A DNA stretch of 17,623 bases from CAVOBC01 sp963693635 (GCA_963693635.1 CAVOBC010000059.1:1-17623); one strand, 5' to 3'; shown: positions 1-7,160, numbered from the stretch's first letter. Program-made: numbers and translations. Notes: generated by a model not told the origin, from the letters alone.

Positions 1-211
1 GACGATGTCAGCACCGGCTGCGGTGGCTTCGGCCGCTTTGTCGCCCTGGGCGAACACAGCGACCCGCACATCTTTACCGGTACCATGCGGCAGCACCGTT
101 GCCCCGCGAATGACCTGGTCTGATTTCCGGGGGTCAACGCCCAGATTGATACTGACATCGATAGACTCTTTGAACTTGACCTTCGAGAGCTCGGTGAGCA
201 GGCCCACGGCT
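1..211. repeat. Left copy of terminal direct repeat (211 bp)
   Basis: Bases 1-211 match 17413-17623 in the same orientation, with one difference: C at 127 against T at 17539. The repeat lies inside rplA. The difference changes an Arg codon from CGG to CGA and is silent. The simplest reading is that the two ends of the contig overlap, so the sequence closes as a circle of 17,412 bp. Confidence 0.95.
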
Positions 212-285
212 TCGTCGATCGAGTAAGCCTTGCCGATTTGAACCTTCTCTTTAAACGCCTTCATGCGCTTTGACACTTTTGACAT
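1..285 (-). CDS. rplA: 50S ribosomal protein L1, N-terminal part (cut by left edge)
   Basis: Ribosomal protein L1 forms the L1 stalk that helps tRNA leave the E site; in enteric bacteria it also represses its own rplKA message. This piece starts at ATG 285 and runs 95 codons to the first base, ending exactly on a codon boundary. It begins MSKVSKRMKAFKEKV and continues through the typical VGLLTELSKVKFKESIDVSI segment. A GGAGG lies just upstream, inside the last codons of rplK, and only one base separates the rplK stop from this start, so the two genes are translationally coupled. No stop is present because the window ends. The missing C-terminal part is at 17002-17412: joined across the ends, the reading frame is continuous and gives 231 residues, against 234 in E. 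coli. Confidence 0.97.
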   Translation of the reverse strand, partial: MSKVSKRMKAFKEKVQIGKAYSIDEAVGLLTELSKVKFKESIDVSINLGVDPRKSDQVIRGATVLPHGTGKDVRVAVFAQGDKAAEATAAGADIV

Positions 286-286
286 G

Positions 287-718
287 TTAAACGCCCTCCG
301 TTTCGATGCCGGCGCTCCGGGCGCTGCCGGCGATTGTGCGCACTGCGGCATCCATATCATTGGCCGTCAAATCCGGCATCTTGGTCGTCGCGATCTCTTC
401 AAGTTGCGCTCGGGTAACCTTGCCGACCTTCTTGGCATGCGGCTCCGGGCTGCCTTTGTCGACGCCTGCGGCTTTGCGCAGGAGGACCGATGCCGGCGGC
501 GTCTTCTTGATGAAGGTGAAGCTCTTGTCCGAGAACACGGTAATAACGACCGGCACCGGCATTCCAGCTTCGAGTGACTGCGTCTCGGCGTTGAACGACT
601 TGCAGAACTCCATGATGTTGAGTCCATGCTGGCCAAGCGCCGGACCAACCGGTGGACTCGGGTTGGCCTGACCTGCAGGTACCTGCAGCTTGATGTAGGC
701 GTCAATCTTGCGAGCCAT
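287..718 (-). CDS. rplK: 50S ribosomal protein L11
   Basis: L11 binds the GTPase-associated centre of 23S rRNA, next to the L10-L7/L12 stalk, and is needed for factor-dependent GTPase activity and for RelA stringent signalling. The 143-residue product (142 in E. coli) begins MARKIDAYIKLQVPAGQANP. It has the proline-rich N-terminal domain (PSPPVGPALGQHGLNIMEFC, about residues 20-39) and the C-terminal rRNA-binding domain (MPDLTANDMDAAVRTIAGSA, about residues 114-133). The ATG at 718 follows an AAGGAG by eight bases. It is first in the rplKA pair, 185 bases after nusG, and its TAA is one base before rplA. In E. coli this pair is repressed by L1 binding to the leader; a structured leader is also present here. 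Confidence 0.98.
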   Translation of the reverse strand: MARKIDAYIKLQVPAGQANPSPPVGPALGQHGLNIMEFCKSFNAETQSLEAGMPVPVVITVFSDKSFTFIKKTPPASVLLRKAAGVDKGSPEPHAKKVGKVTRAQLEEIATTKMPDLTANDMDAAVRTIAGSARSAGIETEGV

Positions 719-903
719 CGATTTGTCTCCTTGGGAGTTGTGGGTAATAGCCCCGGGATGGTGCCGGGTCCCCGTTCTGATTGACCTCTGCGTTTGCGCG
801 AGGGGTCAACGTGTTATTTCGCTGAAGCGTGTTCGCTTCTTTGTTTCTCTTGGCGTTTCTCGGTGCCTCTTGATCGCGCTGCGCGCCCTCCTCTCTATCT
901 CCT
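719..903 (-). promoter_or_regulatory. nusG-rplK leader with hairpins (candidate L1 autoregulation region)
   Basis: This 185-base spacer carries two clear inverted repeats. One at 781-809 pairs an outer six bases (TTGACC with GGTCAA), then a mismatch and two shorter helices around a CAAA loop. One at 752-768 is a CCCGG/CCGGG stem with a seven-base loop, ending about 34 bases before the rplK start. In E. coli the L11 operon has its own promoter in this gap, and L1 represses translation from the leader next to the rplK ribosome-binding site. I see the hairpins directly. Assigning an L1 site is by position only. I found no convincing -35/-10 pair here. Confidence 0.45.
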
Positions 904-1434
904 CTACGCCTTCTCGACCTGACCGAAGTCAAGTTCGACCGGCGTGGAGCGACCGAAGATGGTCACCGCCACCTGCAGTCGGTTTTTCTCGTAATTCACT
1001 TCCTCAACCACGCCGCTGAAGTCGTTAAACGGCCCGTCGACCACACGCACCATCTCGCCGGGTTCGAAAACCGTCTTCGGCGTTGCCTGCTCGCTACCGA
1101 CCTGCACTCGCTGAAGGATCGAGTCTGCTTCCTGCTCGGTCAACGGCGCAGGCTTGTCAGCCTTGCCGCCGATGAACCCCATGACGCGCGGCGTCTCCTT
1201 GATCAGGTGCCAGGTGTCGTCGTCGAGTTCCATCTCAACCAGCACATAGCCGGGAAAGAACTTGCGTTCACTTCGACGCTTCTTGCCGCCGCGCATCTCG
1301 ACCACTTCCTCAGATGGCACGATCACGTCACCGAAGCGTTCGCCGAACCCGGAAAGTTCGATCCGCTCCTGAAGTGTGCGCATCACCTGCTTTTCATAGC
1401 CTGAATAAGCATGCACCACGTACCATCGCATCAT
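904..1434 (-). CDS. nusG: Transcription elongation/antitermination factor NusG
   Basis: NusG binds the RNA polymerase clamp, suppresses pausing, and links polymerase to Rho or, through S10, to the leading ribosome. The 176-residue protein (181 in E. coli) begins MMRWYVVHAYSGYEKQV. It has an NGN domain over about residues 3-115 (with FFPGYVLVEMEL at 59-70) and a C-terminal KOW domain at about 124-155 (FEPGEMVRVVDGPFNDFSG). Two ATG codons occur in tandem at 1434 and 1431. The AGGAG upstream is five bases from the first and eight from the second, and other NusG proteins begin near MRWYVV or MKWYVV, so the second is equally plausible. The gene follows secE by 42 bases, the usual secE-nusG pair. 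Confidence 0.97.
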   Translation of the reverse strand: MMRWYVVHAYSGYEKQVMRTLQERIELSGFGERFGDVIVPSEEVVEMRGGKKRRSERKFFPGYVLVEMELDDDTWHLIKETPRVMGFIGGKADKPAPLTEQEADSILQRVQVGSEQATPKTVFEPGEMVRVVDGPFNDFSGVVEEVNYEKNRLQVAVTIFGRSTPVELDFGQVEKA

Positions 1435-1476
1435 CAGTTCTCCTATCGCTGTGACCTGATCACCGCGATCAATCGA

Positions 1477-1842
1477 TCAGCCTAAAACGCCTCGAACCAG
1501 CCAGCTGACGGACGAATCCAGCCCCCACAGCATCAACGCTACCAACATGACGACAACGACAACGATCAACGTCGTTTGGGTTGTCTCTTCTCGCGTTGGC
1601 CACACGACTTTGCGCACCTCCACGTTCGCTTCGCGCGCAAGCTGCCAGGTCGCCTGACCCTTCGCGGTCTGCAGCGCTATCGCAACCGCGATGCCCGCCA
1701 GTGGAATCGCCGCAAGAATCCGGTAGATCAACGGCTCAGCAGCAAATACGGAATTAGCATAGACCCCGCCAAAAACCACCGTGAAGATCGCCAGCCACTT
1801 GACCGTATCAAGTCGATAAGTCGGCTCTGTTTTTGCGTTCAT
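1477..1842 (-). CDS. secE: Preprotein translocase subunit SecE
   Basis: SecE is the small membrane subunit that clamps the two halves of SecY in the SecYEG channel. The 121-residue product has three hydrophobic segments at about residues 14-31, 40-58 and 92-109. This matches the long form known in gammaproteobacteria (127 in E. coli) rather than the single-span form of most bacteria. The conserved amphipathic helix before the last segment is clear (EVRKVVWPTREETTQTT, residues 75-91). The start is ATG at 1842, with a weak GGGA-type ribosome-binding site. It lies 155 bases after tRNA-Trp and 42 before nusG. No terminator separates it from the tRNA, so read-through from tuf and the tRNA is likely. 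Confidence 0.97.
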   Translation of the reverse strand: MNAKTEPTYRLDTVKWLAIFTVVFGGVYANSVFAAEPLIYRILAAIPLAGIAVAIALQTAKGQATWQLAREANVEVRKVVWPTREETTQTTLIVVVVVMLVALMLWGLDSSVSWLVRGVLG

Positions 1843-1997
1843 CTATCCCGGCTTCCCAGTTCTACTCGGCCATCAACTTCAGAATCGTCAGATGATCGAC
1901 CACCCAACCCATCTCGCCTGATCCCCGCCTGGGCCGTGGCTACGACATCACGCGTCTTGCATCGTTCCCTGCCACGCCGGCAATCCGCGCCAGCTGA

Positions 1998-2073
1998 TGG
2001 CAGGCCAGGAGGGAATCGAACCCCCAACCTGCGGTTTTGGAGACCGCCGCTCTGCCAATTGAGCTACTGGCCT
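1998..2073 (-). tRNA. tRNA-Trp (anticodon CCA)
   Basis: A complete 76-base tRNA. Acceptor arms AGGCCAG and CTGGCCT pair, followed by G and an encoded CCA. The D arm contains AGCTCAATTGGCAGAGC. The anticodon loop has CCA at 2040-2038 in the context TCTCCAAAA. The T loop is GTTCGATTC. It closely resembles E. coli tRNA-Trp and lies between tuf and secE. A tRNA-Trp in this spot is common in proteobacteria, where it is usually transcribed with tufB. The gap to tuf is 43 bases with no terminator, so the tRNA is probably cut from a tuf-tRNA transcript. Confidence 0.98.
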
Positions 2074-2116
2074 TTAGACAGAAACTACCTGGAAAACCAT
2101 CCGGAAAAAAGGTGAC

Positions 2117-3310
2117 CTACTCGTCGATCTTGGTGACGACACCCGCGCCGACGGTGCGACCACCTTCACGAATCGCAAAACGCAGACCTTCTTCCATCGC
2201 GATCGGCGCCATCAAATCAACCTTCATCGACACGTTGTCGCCAGGCATCACCATCTCGGTGCCTTCCGGCAACTCAACCGAACCCGTCACGTCGGTCGTG
2301 CGGAAGTAAAACTGCGGCTTGTAACCCTTGAAAAACGGCGTGTGGCGACCGCCTTCATCCTTCGACAACACATACACTTCCGCTTCAAACTTCGTGTGCG
2401 GCGTTATCGTCTTCGGCAATGCCAGAACCTGACCCCGCTCAACCTCATCGCGCTTCGTACCTCGAAGCAACACGCCCACATTCTCGCCAGCGCGACCTTC
2501 GTCCAGCAACTTGCGGAACATCTCAACGCCCGTGCACGTCGTCGTCGTCGTGTCGTGAATGCCAACGATCTCTATCTCATTGCCAACCTGAACAATGCCT
2601 CGCTCGATTCGACCTGTCACAACCGTGCCGCGTCCCGAAATCGAAAACACATCCTCAATCGGCATCAAAAACGGCTGATCAACGTCCCGTTCCGGTTGCG
2701 GGATGTAGCTGTCCAGTGTCTCAACCAGCTTCTGCACCGACGGCATGCCCATATCTGACGTGTCACCTTCCAGCGCCTTCAGCGCACTGCCAATGATCAC
2801 CGGCGTGTCATCACCTGGAAAATCATACTGGTCAAGCTGCTCACGAACTTCCATCTCAACCAGTTCCAGCAACTCATCATCGTCGACCATGTCGGCCTTG
2901 TTCATATAAACAATGATGTAAGGAACGCCCACCTGTCCCGCCAGAAGAATGTGCTCACGCGTTTGCGGCATCGGACCATCGGCTGCCGAGACAACCAGAA
3001 TCGCTGCATCCATCTGCGCCGCACCCGTGATCATGTTCTTCACATAATCGGCGTGGCCCGGACAGTCAACGTGCGCGTAATGCCGCTCCGGCGAATCATA
3101 TTCAACATGTGACGTCGCAATCGTGATGCCGCGCGCGCGTTCTTCCGGCGCATTGTCGATCGCATCAAACGCCTTGAATTCGCCGCCGCCCCACATCTCC
3201 GAACACACTTTCGTCATCGCTGCCGTCAATGTCGTCTTGCCATGGTCAACATGACCAATGGTGCCAACGTTTACGTGCGGCTTCGTCCGCTCAAACTTCG
3301 CTTTGGACAC
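2117..3310 (-). CDS. tuf: Elongation factor Tu
   Basis: EF-Tu is the GTPase that delivers aminoacyl-tRNA to the ribosomal A site. The product is 397 residues (394 in E. coli). The GTPase motifs are intact: P-loop GHVDHGKT at 19-26, switch II DCPGHADY at 82-89 with the catalytic His at 86, NKAD at 137-140, and SALKALEG. Domains 2 and 3 follow, ending GAGVVTKIDE. The start is GTG at 3310, preceded by a GGGG-type ribosome-binding site. It follows fusA by 41 bases, like tufA, and precedes tRNA-Trp by 43 bases, like tufB. Both contexts on a single gene suggest that two near-identical copies have been merged, so this sequence may be a chimera or consensus. Confidence 0.98.
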   Translation of the reverse strand: MSKAKFERTKPHVNVGTIGHVDHGKTTLTAAMTKVCSEMWGGGEFKAFDAIDNAPEERARGITIATSHVEYDSPERHYAHVDCPGHADYVKNMITGAAQMDAAILVVSAADGPMPQTREHILLAGQVGVPYIIVYMNKADMVDDDELLELVEMEVREQLDQYDFPGDDTPVIIGSALKALEGDTSDMGMPSVQKLVETLDSYIPQPERDVDQPFLMPIEDVFSISGRGTVVTGRIERGIVQVGNEIEIVGIHDTTTTTCTGVEMFRKLLDEGRAGENVGVLLRGTKRDEVERGQVLALPKTITPHTKFEAEVYVLSKDEGGRHTPFFKGYKPQFYFRTTDVTGSVELPEGTEMVMPGDNVSMKVDLMAPIAMEEGLRFAIREGGRTVGAGVVTKIDE

Positions 3311-3351
3311 ATGCTACCCCTGCTGATATCAAATTAGGTTCTTTCGAGCAG

Positions 3352-5451
3352 TTAACGCTCGATTACGGATGCTGCGATGCTGTCAGGCACTTCCTTGTAA
3401 CGTTCAAACTCCATAGAGAACGTGGCCCGGCCCTGTGTCGCCGAACGCAGATCGGTTGCATAGCCGAACATCTCCGACAGTGGCACCTCGGCCCGGACTG
3501 CCTTGCCTGCCACCACATCTTCCATGCCCTGCACCAGGCCGCGGCGTCGGTTCAGGTCGCCAATAACATCACCATAATAGTCTTCAGGCGTTACCACTTC
3601 GACGTTGAAGACAGGCTCGAGCAGAACCGGGCTGGCATCGAGTGCGCCCTGTCGCAGTGCCTGGGAAGCGGCGACCTTGAACGCCACTTCACTTGAGTCA
3701 ACATCGTGGTACGAGCCGTCATACAGCGTTGCCTTGACGCCTAGCAGCGGATAGCCAGCAAGAACGCCATTCGCCATCTGTTCCTTGATGCCCTTGTCGA
3801 CCGCGCCGATGTACTCACGTGGCACCGCGCCGCCAACAATCGCGTCAACAAATTCGTAGTCGACACCGTCTTCGCTCTTCAACGGTTCAAGGCGCAGCCA
3901 AACGTGGCCGTACTGACCCTTACCACCGGTCTGGCGAACAAACTTGCCTTCAACCTCTACCGACTTGCGGATGGTCTCGCGATACGCGACCTGCGGCTTG
4001 CCGATGTTAGCCTCGACACTGAATTCACGCCTCATGCGATCGACAATGATGTCAAGGTGCAGTTCACCCATGCCGCCGATGATGGTCTGGCCCGACTCTT
4101 CGTCAGTGCGAACGCTGAAGGAAGGATCTTCTGCCGCAAGCTTGCCGAGTGCGACGCCCATCTTTTCCTGGTCAGACTTGGTCTTTGGCTCGACCGCAAC
4201 ATGGATGACGGGCTCAGGGAACTCCATCCGTTCGAGCGTGATTTGTTTGTCCAGCGCACAAAGCGTATCGCCGGTCGTCGCAAACTTGAGACCAATGGCC
4301 GCGGCGATGTCACCGGCGCGAACTTCATCGAGGTGGGCACGACTGTTTGAATGCATCTGCACCATTCGGCCAACGCGCTCTTTCTTGCTCTTTACCGGGT
4401 TGTAGACCGCGTCGCCTGATTTCAATATGCCCGAGTACACGCGAAAGAACGTCAGCGCGCCGACGTGAGGGTCGGTCGCGATCTTGAACGCGAGGGCAGA
4501 AAACGGCTCATCATCGCTGGAATGGCGCACGCCTTCGACTTCACCGTCATCGTCGAGGAAGCCACGAATTGCCTTGACCTCGTCGGGCGCTGGCAAGTAA
4601 TCGATGACAGCGTCCAGCATCGACTGCACACCCTTGTTCTTGAAAGCGGACCCGCACAGGGCAAGTACGATCTCATTGGCAATCGTCCGCTCGCGAAGCC
4701 CACGTTTGATCTCTGCTTCAGTCAGTTCCCTGCCTTCCAGGTACTTCTCCATGAACTCATCGTTGGCTTCGGCCGCCGCCTCGATCATCTTTTCACGATA
4801 CTCGGCAGCAAGGTCGACCAGATCCTCCGGGATCTCTCGGGTCTCCGAGGTGAGACCCATATCCTCCTGGTTCCAATAGATCGCCTTCTGGGTAACGAGA
4901 TCGACGACGCCCTGGAAGTTCTCTTCTGCGCCAATCGCCAGTTGGATAGCCACCGGCGTCGATCCCAGGCGGTCTTCAATCTGCTCAACCACCCGCAGGA
5001 AATCTGCGCCAGCCCGGTCCATCTTGTTGACGAAGACCATGCGCGGCACTTCGTACCGGTTGGCCTGACGCCAGACAGTCTCTGACTGCGGCTCGACACC
5101 TGATGTGCCACAGAAGACGACGACGGCGCCGTCAAGCACGCGCAACGACCGCTCAACTTCAATTGTGAAGTCGACGTGGCCCGGTGTGTCGATGATGTTA
5201 ATGCGGTGTTCGTCGTACTGGTCAGACGAACCACTCCAGAAGCAGGTGGTCGCTGCGGAGGTAATCGTGATGCCGCGCTCTTGCTCCTGCTCCATCCAGT
5301 CCATGGTTGCGGCGCCGTCGTGGACTTCGCCGATCTTGTGAGAGATGCCGGTGTAATACAGGATGCGTTCTGTCGTGGTGGTCTTGCCAGCGTCCACATG
5401 GGCAACAATACCGATGTTGCGATAGCGCTTAAGCGGGGTCGATCGAGGCAC
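3352..5451 (-). CDS. fusA: Elongation factor G
   Basis: EF-G is the GTPase that drives translocation and, with RRF, ribosome recycling. The product is 699 residues (704 in E. coli), beginning MPRSTPLKRYRNIGIVAHVD. The P-loop AHVDAGKTT is at about residues 17-25, followed by switch I (RGITITSAATTC), switch II DTPGHVDF and NKMD. The later domains are full length (GGMGELHLDIIVDRMRREF; AYRETIRKSVEVEGKFVRQT), and the protein ends SIAASVIER. The start is GTG at 5451, six bases after a GGGAG. It lies 50 bases after rpsG and 41 before tuf, the usual str operon order. It is canonical EF-G, not a TetM-like or EF-G2 paralogue. Confidence 0.98.
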   Translation of the reverse strand: MPRSTPLKRYRNIGIVAHVDAGKTTTTERILYYTGISHKIGEVHDGAATMDWMEQEQERGITITSAATTCFWSGSSDQYDEHRINIIDTPGHVDFTIEVERSLRVLDGAVVVFCGTSGVEPQSETVWRQANRYEVPRMVFVNKMDRAGADFLRVVEQIEDRLGSTPVAIQLAIGAEENFQGVVDLVTQKAIYWNQEDMGLTSETREIPEDLVDLAAEYREKMIEAAAEANDEFMEKYLEGRELTEAEIKRGLRERTIANEIVLALCGSAFKNKGVQSMLDAVIDYLPAPDEVKAIRGFLDDDGEVEGVRHSSDDEPFSALAFKIATDPHVGALTFFRVYSGILKSGDAVYNPVKSKKERVGRMVQMHSNSRAHLDEVRAGDIAAAIGLKFATTGDTLCALDKQITLERMEFPEPVIHVAVEPKTKSDQEKMGVALGKLAAEDPSFSVRTDEESGQTIIGGMGELHLDIIVDRMRREFSVEANIGKPQVAYRETIRKSVEVEGKFVRQTGGKGQYGHVWLRLEPLKSEDGVDYEFVDAIVGGAVPREYIGAVDKGIKEQMANGVLAGYPLLGVKATLYDGSYHDVDSSEVAFKVAASQALRQGALDASPVLLEPVFNVEVVTPEDYYGDVIGDLNRRRGLVQGMEDVVAGKAVRAEVPLSEMFGYATDLRSATQGRATFSMEFERYKEVPDSIAASVIER

Positions 5452-5501
5452 TGTGGGCTCCCTTGAGCTTGGCTCAGTTGGAATCTCGGAAAGTCAGAGG
5501 T

Positions 5502-5972
5502 TCAATAGCGGTAGTGAGCAAAAGCCTTGTTCGCTTCTGCCATGCGATGCGAGTCTTCACGACGGCGAACCGCGGCACCTCGACCTTCAGCGGCATCCAT
5601 TAGCTCACCGGCGAGCCGCATAGCCATTGATTTCTCTCCACGCTTGCGCGCTGAGTCCACCAGCCAGCGCATGGCAAGGGCGGTACGTCTGGAGGGGCGC
5701 ACTTCTACGGGCACTTGATAAGTGGCTCCACCAACCCGGCGGGACTTCACTTCGACCGAGGGGGCCACTGCTTCCAGCGCGTTCTCGAAAATCTTGACGG
5801 GGTCGTCGCTCGCGCGATCACGAATGCGATCGAGAGCGCCATAAACAATCTTCTCGGCCACGGCTTTCTTGCCGCTGACCATGACGTGGTTCATGAACTT
5901 TGCGAGCGTCTGATTGGCGTACTTGGGGTCGGGAAGAATGTCCCGCTTCTCGGGTACTCTACGTCTTGGCAT
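5502..5972 (-). CDS. rpsG: 30S ribosomal protein S7
   Basis: S7 nucleates assembly of the 30S head by binding the 3' major domain of 16S rRNA, and it lines the E site. The product is 156 residues, the usual bacterial length. It begins MPRRRVPEKRDILPDPKYAN, has the rRNA-binding core (YQVPVEVRPSRRTALAMRWL, about residues 85-104) and ends EANKAFAHYRY. The ATG at 5972 is preceded by a purine-rich AGAGGAAAAGG. The gene is separated from rpsL by 460 bases, against roughly a hundred in E. coli, and the message just upstream is folded into hairpins. In E. coli S7 represses the str operon by binding the rpsL-rpsG spacer, so this spacer is the candidate operator. Confidence 0.97.
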   Translation of the reverse strand: MPRRRVPEKRDILPDPKYANQTLAKFMNHVMVSGKKAVAEKIVYGALDRIRDRASDDPVKIFENALEAVAPSVEVKSRRVGGATYQVPVEVRPSRRTALAMRWLVDSARKRGEKSMAMRLAGELMDAAEGRGAAVRRREDSHRMAEANKAFAHYRY

Positions 5973-6432
5973 GGTGCCTTTTCCTCTTCAGGTTAATCGA
6001 GACTGCCCGCTGGCAGCTCGCCCTTACTCTGGCTTTCACCAGTTTTATAGTCTCTGACGAGACCGCGTTGTAGCCACCAAAGGCACTTGCCCTCTCACGG
6101 CTACGTAATTTCGTTTTACTTCTGCTGTCAGCAAGATGTTCTTTTCAGCAAGATATTTCCTGTCAACAGTGTCAGCAACGCCGGTGTTGCCGGCCACCAC
6201 CCGCCACGACAGGGCTGGGAGCGACAGGCCCTGGACTGCCAGCTTATAGGGTTGCTTGTCGTGCGTTTTGATCAACCCAGGTTCGAGGCGGACTGGTTGC
6301 GCCACGACCTCTCTACTGCAGCTGCGAACCTTTACCGCGACCTACTGCGACGTATTCTCGATCCTGATCTCGCGGGTCTTGCGACCGAGAATTGAGACCG
6401 AGAATTTGAGACCGGTCATCGAGTTTCTAAAT
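5973..6432 (-). other. 460-bp rpsL-rpsG spacer, rich in hairpins
   Basis: This stretch holds no recognisable gene. Visible structures, from rpsL towards rpsG, are: a tandem repeat of a 13-14-base unit (6383-6415); a two-step stem ATTCTCG/CGAGAAT with an inner TCGC/GCGA (6354-6392); a six-base stem CAGGGC/GCCCTG (6210-6233); a GCCGG/CCGGC stem (6180-6194); a TCAGCAAGAT direct repeat (6128-6137, 6145-6154); a GTCTC/GAGAC hairpin (6050-6063); a small CTGG/CCAG hairpin (6029-6042); and a nine-pair hairpin with one bulge (5998-6020). A GTG-initiated 86-codon frame at 6045-6305 resembles no family I know and has a poorly placed ribosome-binding site, so I do not call it a gene. Confidence 0.6.
5998..6063 (-). 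promoter_or_regulatory. Hairpin cluster before rpsG (candidate S7 operator)
   Basis: Three stems lie 26-91 bases before the rpsG start. The nearest (5998-6020) pairs CGAG with CTCG and CTGCC with GGCAG, with one bulged base and a four-base loop. The next (6029-6042) is four pairs. The third (6050-6063) is GTCTC/GAGAC with a four-base loop. S7 autoregulation through the rpsL-rpsG spacer is known in E. coli. Here the assignment is by position only, and I have not matched the structure to the E. coli site. A TATAAA hexamer at 6044-6049 could be a -10 element, but no acceptable -35 precedes it. Confidence 0.35.
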
Positions 6433-6807
6433 CTAGGACTTGGGCTTCTTGGTGCCGTACTTCGAACGCCCCTGCATGCGGTCGCTAACACCGGTCGTGT
6501 CGAGCGTGCCGCGAACTGTGTGATACCGCACACCTGGCAAGTCCTTGACCCGGCCACCGCGGATAAGGACAACCGAGTGCTCCTGCAGATTGTGGCCCTC
6601 ACCGCCGATGTATGACGTCACCTCAAACTGGTTCGTCAGGCGTACCCGACAGACTTTTCGAAGGGCAGAGTTCGGCTTCTTCGGCGTCGTTGTATAAACA
6701 CGCGTGCAAACACCTCGCCGCTGGGGACACGCCTGCAACGCAGGCACATCACTCTTCGACACTTTGCGCTTGCGCGGCTTACGGACCAACTGGCTAATTC
6801 TCGCCAT
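6433..6807 (-). CDS. rpsL: 30S ribosomal protein S12
   Basis: S12 sits at the decoding centre and controls accuracy of tRNA selection. The 124-residue product matches the E. coli length and begins MARISQLVRKPRKRKVSKSD. The streptomycin loop TTTPKKPNSALRK is wild type, with Lys43 and Lys44 counting the Met (mature 42 and 43). The second loop GGRVKDLPG is also wild type, with Lys88 and Asp89; that Asp is the residue methylthiolated by RimO in E. coli. No known resistance substitution is seen. The ATG at 6807 has only a weak GTGAG-type ribosome-binding site. It is the first gene of the str operon (rpsL-rpsG-fusA-tuf), following a terminator at 6922-6954 that isolates it from rpoC. Confidence 0.98.
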   Translation of the reverse strand: MARISQLVRKPRKRKVSKSDVPALQACPQRRGVCTRVYTTTPKKPNSALRKVCRVRLTNQFEVTSYIGGEGHNLQEHSVVLIRGGRVKDLPGVRYHTVRGTLDTTGVSDRMQGRSKYGTKKPKS

Positions 6808-6847
6808 TCATCAACTCACTTTCGCGCCAGCATCGCCAAGCGCAGAT

Positions 6848-6876
6848 TCAATTAAATGTTCGAGCCGCGCTCGTCG
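6848..6876 (-). promoter_or_regulatory. Weak candidate str operon promoter
   Basis: Reading the minus strand, TCGACG (6876-6871, four of six matches to TTGACA) is followed by 15 bases and then TTTAAT (6855-6850, five of six matches to TATAAT). The -10 is good but the spacing is short, so this is only the best candidate I could find between the terminator and rpsL. The -35 lies inside a palindrome. A promoter here is expected because a terminator precedes the operon. Confidence 0.25.
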
Positions 6877-6881
6877 AGCGC
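6867..6881. repeat. 15-base perfect palindrome upstream of rpsL
   Basis: GCGCTCG and CGAGCGC are separated by a single base. The palindrome is 60 bases upstream of the rpsL start, in the region where the str promoter should lie. A one-base centre is too tight for all seven pairs to form in RNA, so a DNA-level function (operator) or a partial RNA hairpin are both possible. No regulator is assigned. Confidence 0.5.
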
Positions 6882-6921
6882 TGGCTATCAGGCATTGACC
6901 GCCGCAAGAAAGACCGCGGCC

Positions 6922-6954
6922 AAAAAAACAGGGGAATGCCAAGCATGCCCCTGT
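6922..6954 (-). terminator. Rho-independent terminator after rpoC
   Basis: On the minus strand ACAGGGG pairs with CCCCTGT. Inside this, after one mismatched position, ATGC pairs with GCAT around a three-base loop, giving 11 base pairs. A run of seven T follows (the first pairs at the stem base). It ends transcription of the rplJL-rpoBC unit about 260 bases beyond the rpoC stop and separates it from the str operon. Confidence 0.92.
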
Positions 6955-7160
6955 CCAAAAGTGCGGCGATTCTAATGAGCCGTCTGGGTCGAGTCAACCG
7001 ACATTTGTCTCACCAACAACTCTTCTGGTTTCCAGCAGTTCGCAGCGTCCAAAGCGCGCTCTTTCAACCCTTCACGCCGCCTTCGGATCCCGCTTCGCGC
7101 TACCTCTCAGTCCGGCCCACGCCTCCCATAAGCAGCCTCCAATCAGCGCTTCCAATCAGC

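Noticed and set aside
785..809. A promoter with -35 TTGACC (809-804) before rplK
   Set aside because: At 17-18 bases downstream the hexamers are GGTCAA or GTCAAT, too far from TATAAT, and the TTGACC is an arm of a hairpin.
6045..6305. An 86-codon GTG-initiated frame on the minus strand between rpsL and rpsG
   Set aside because: There is no family resemblance, the purine-rich sequence is only two bases from the start codon, and the frame runs through several hairpins. Kept only as an open question in the spacer entry.
6433..6807. Streptomycin-resistance substitutions in S12, and rifampicin-resistance substitutions in RpoB
   Set aside because: Both key regions carry wild-type residues (S12 Lys43, Lys44, Lys88; RpoB Asp520, His530, Ser535).
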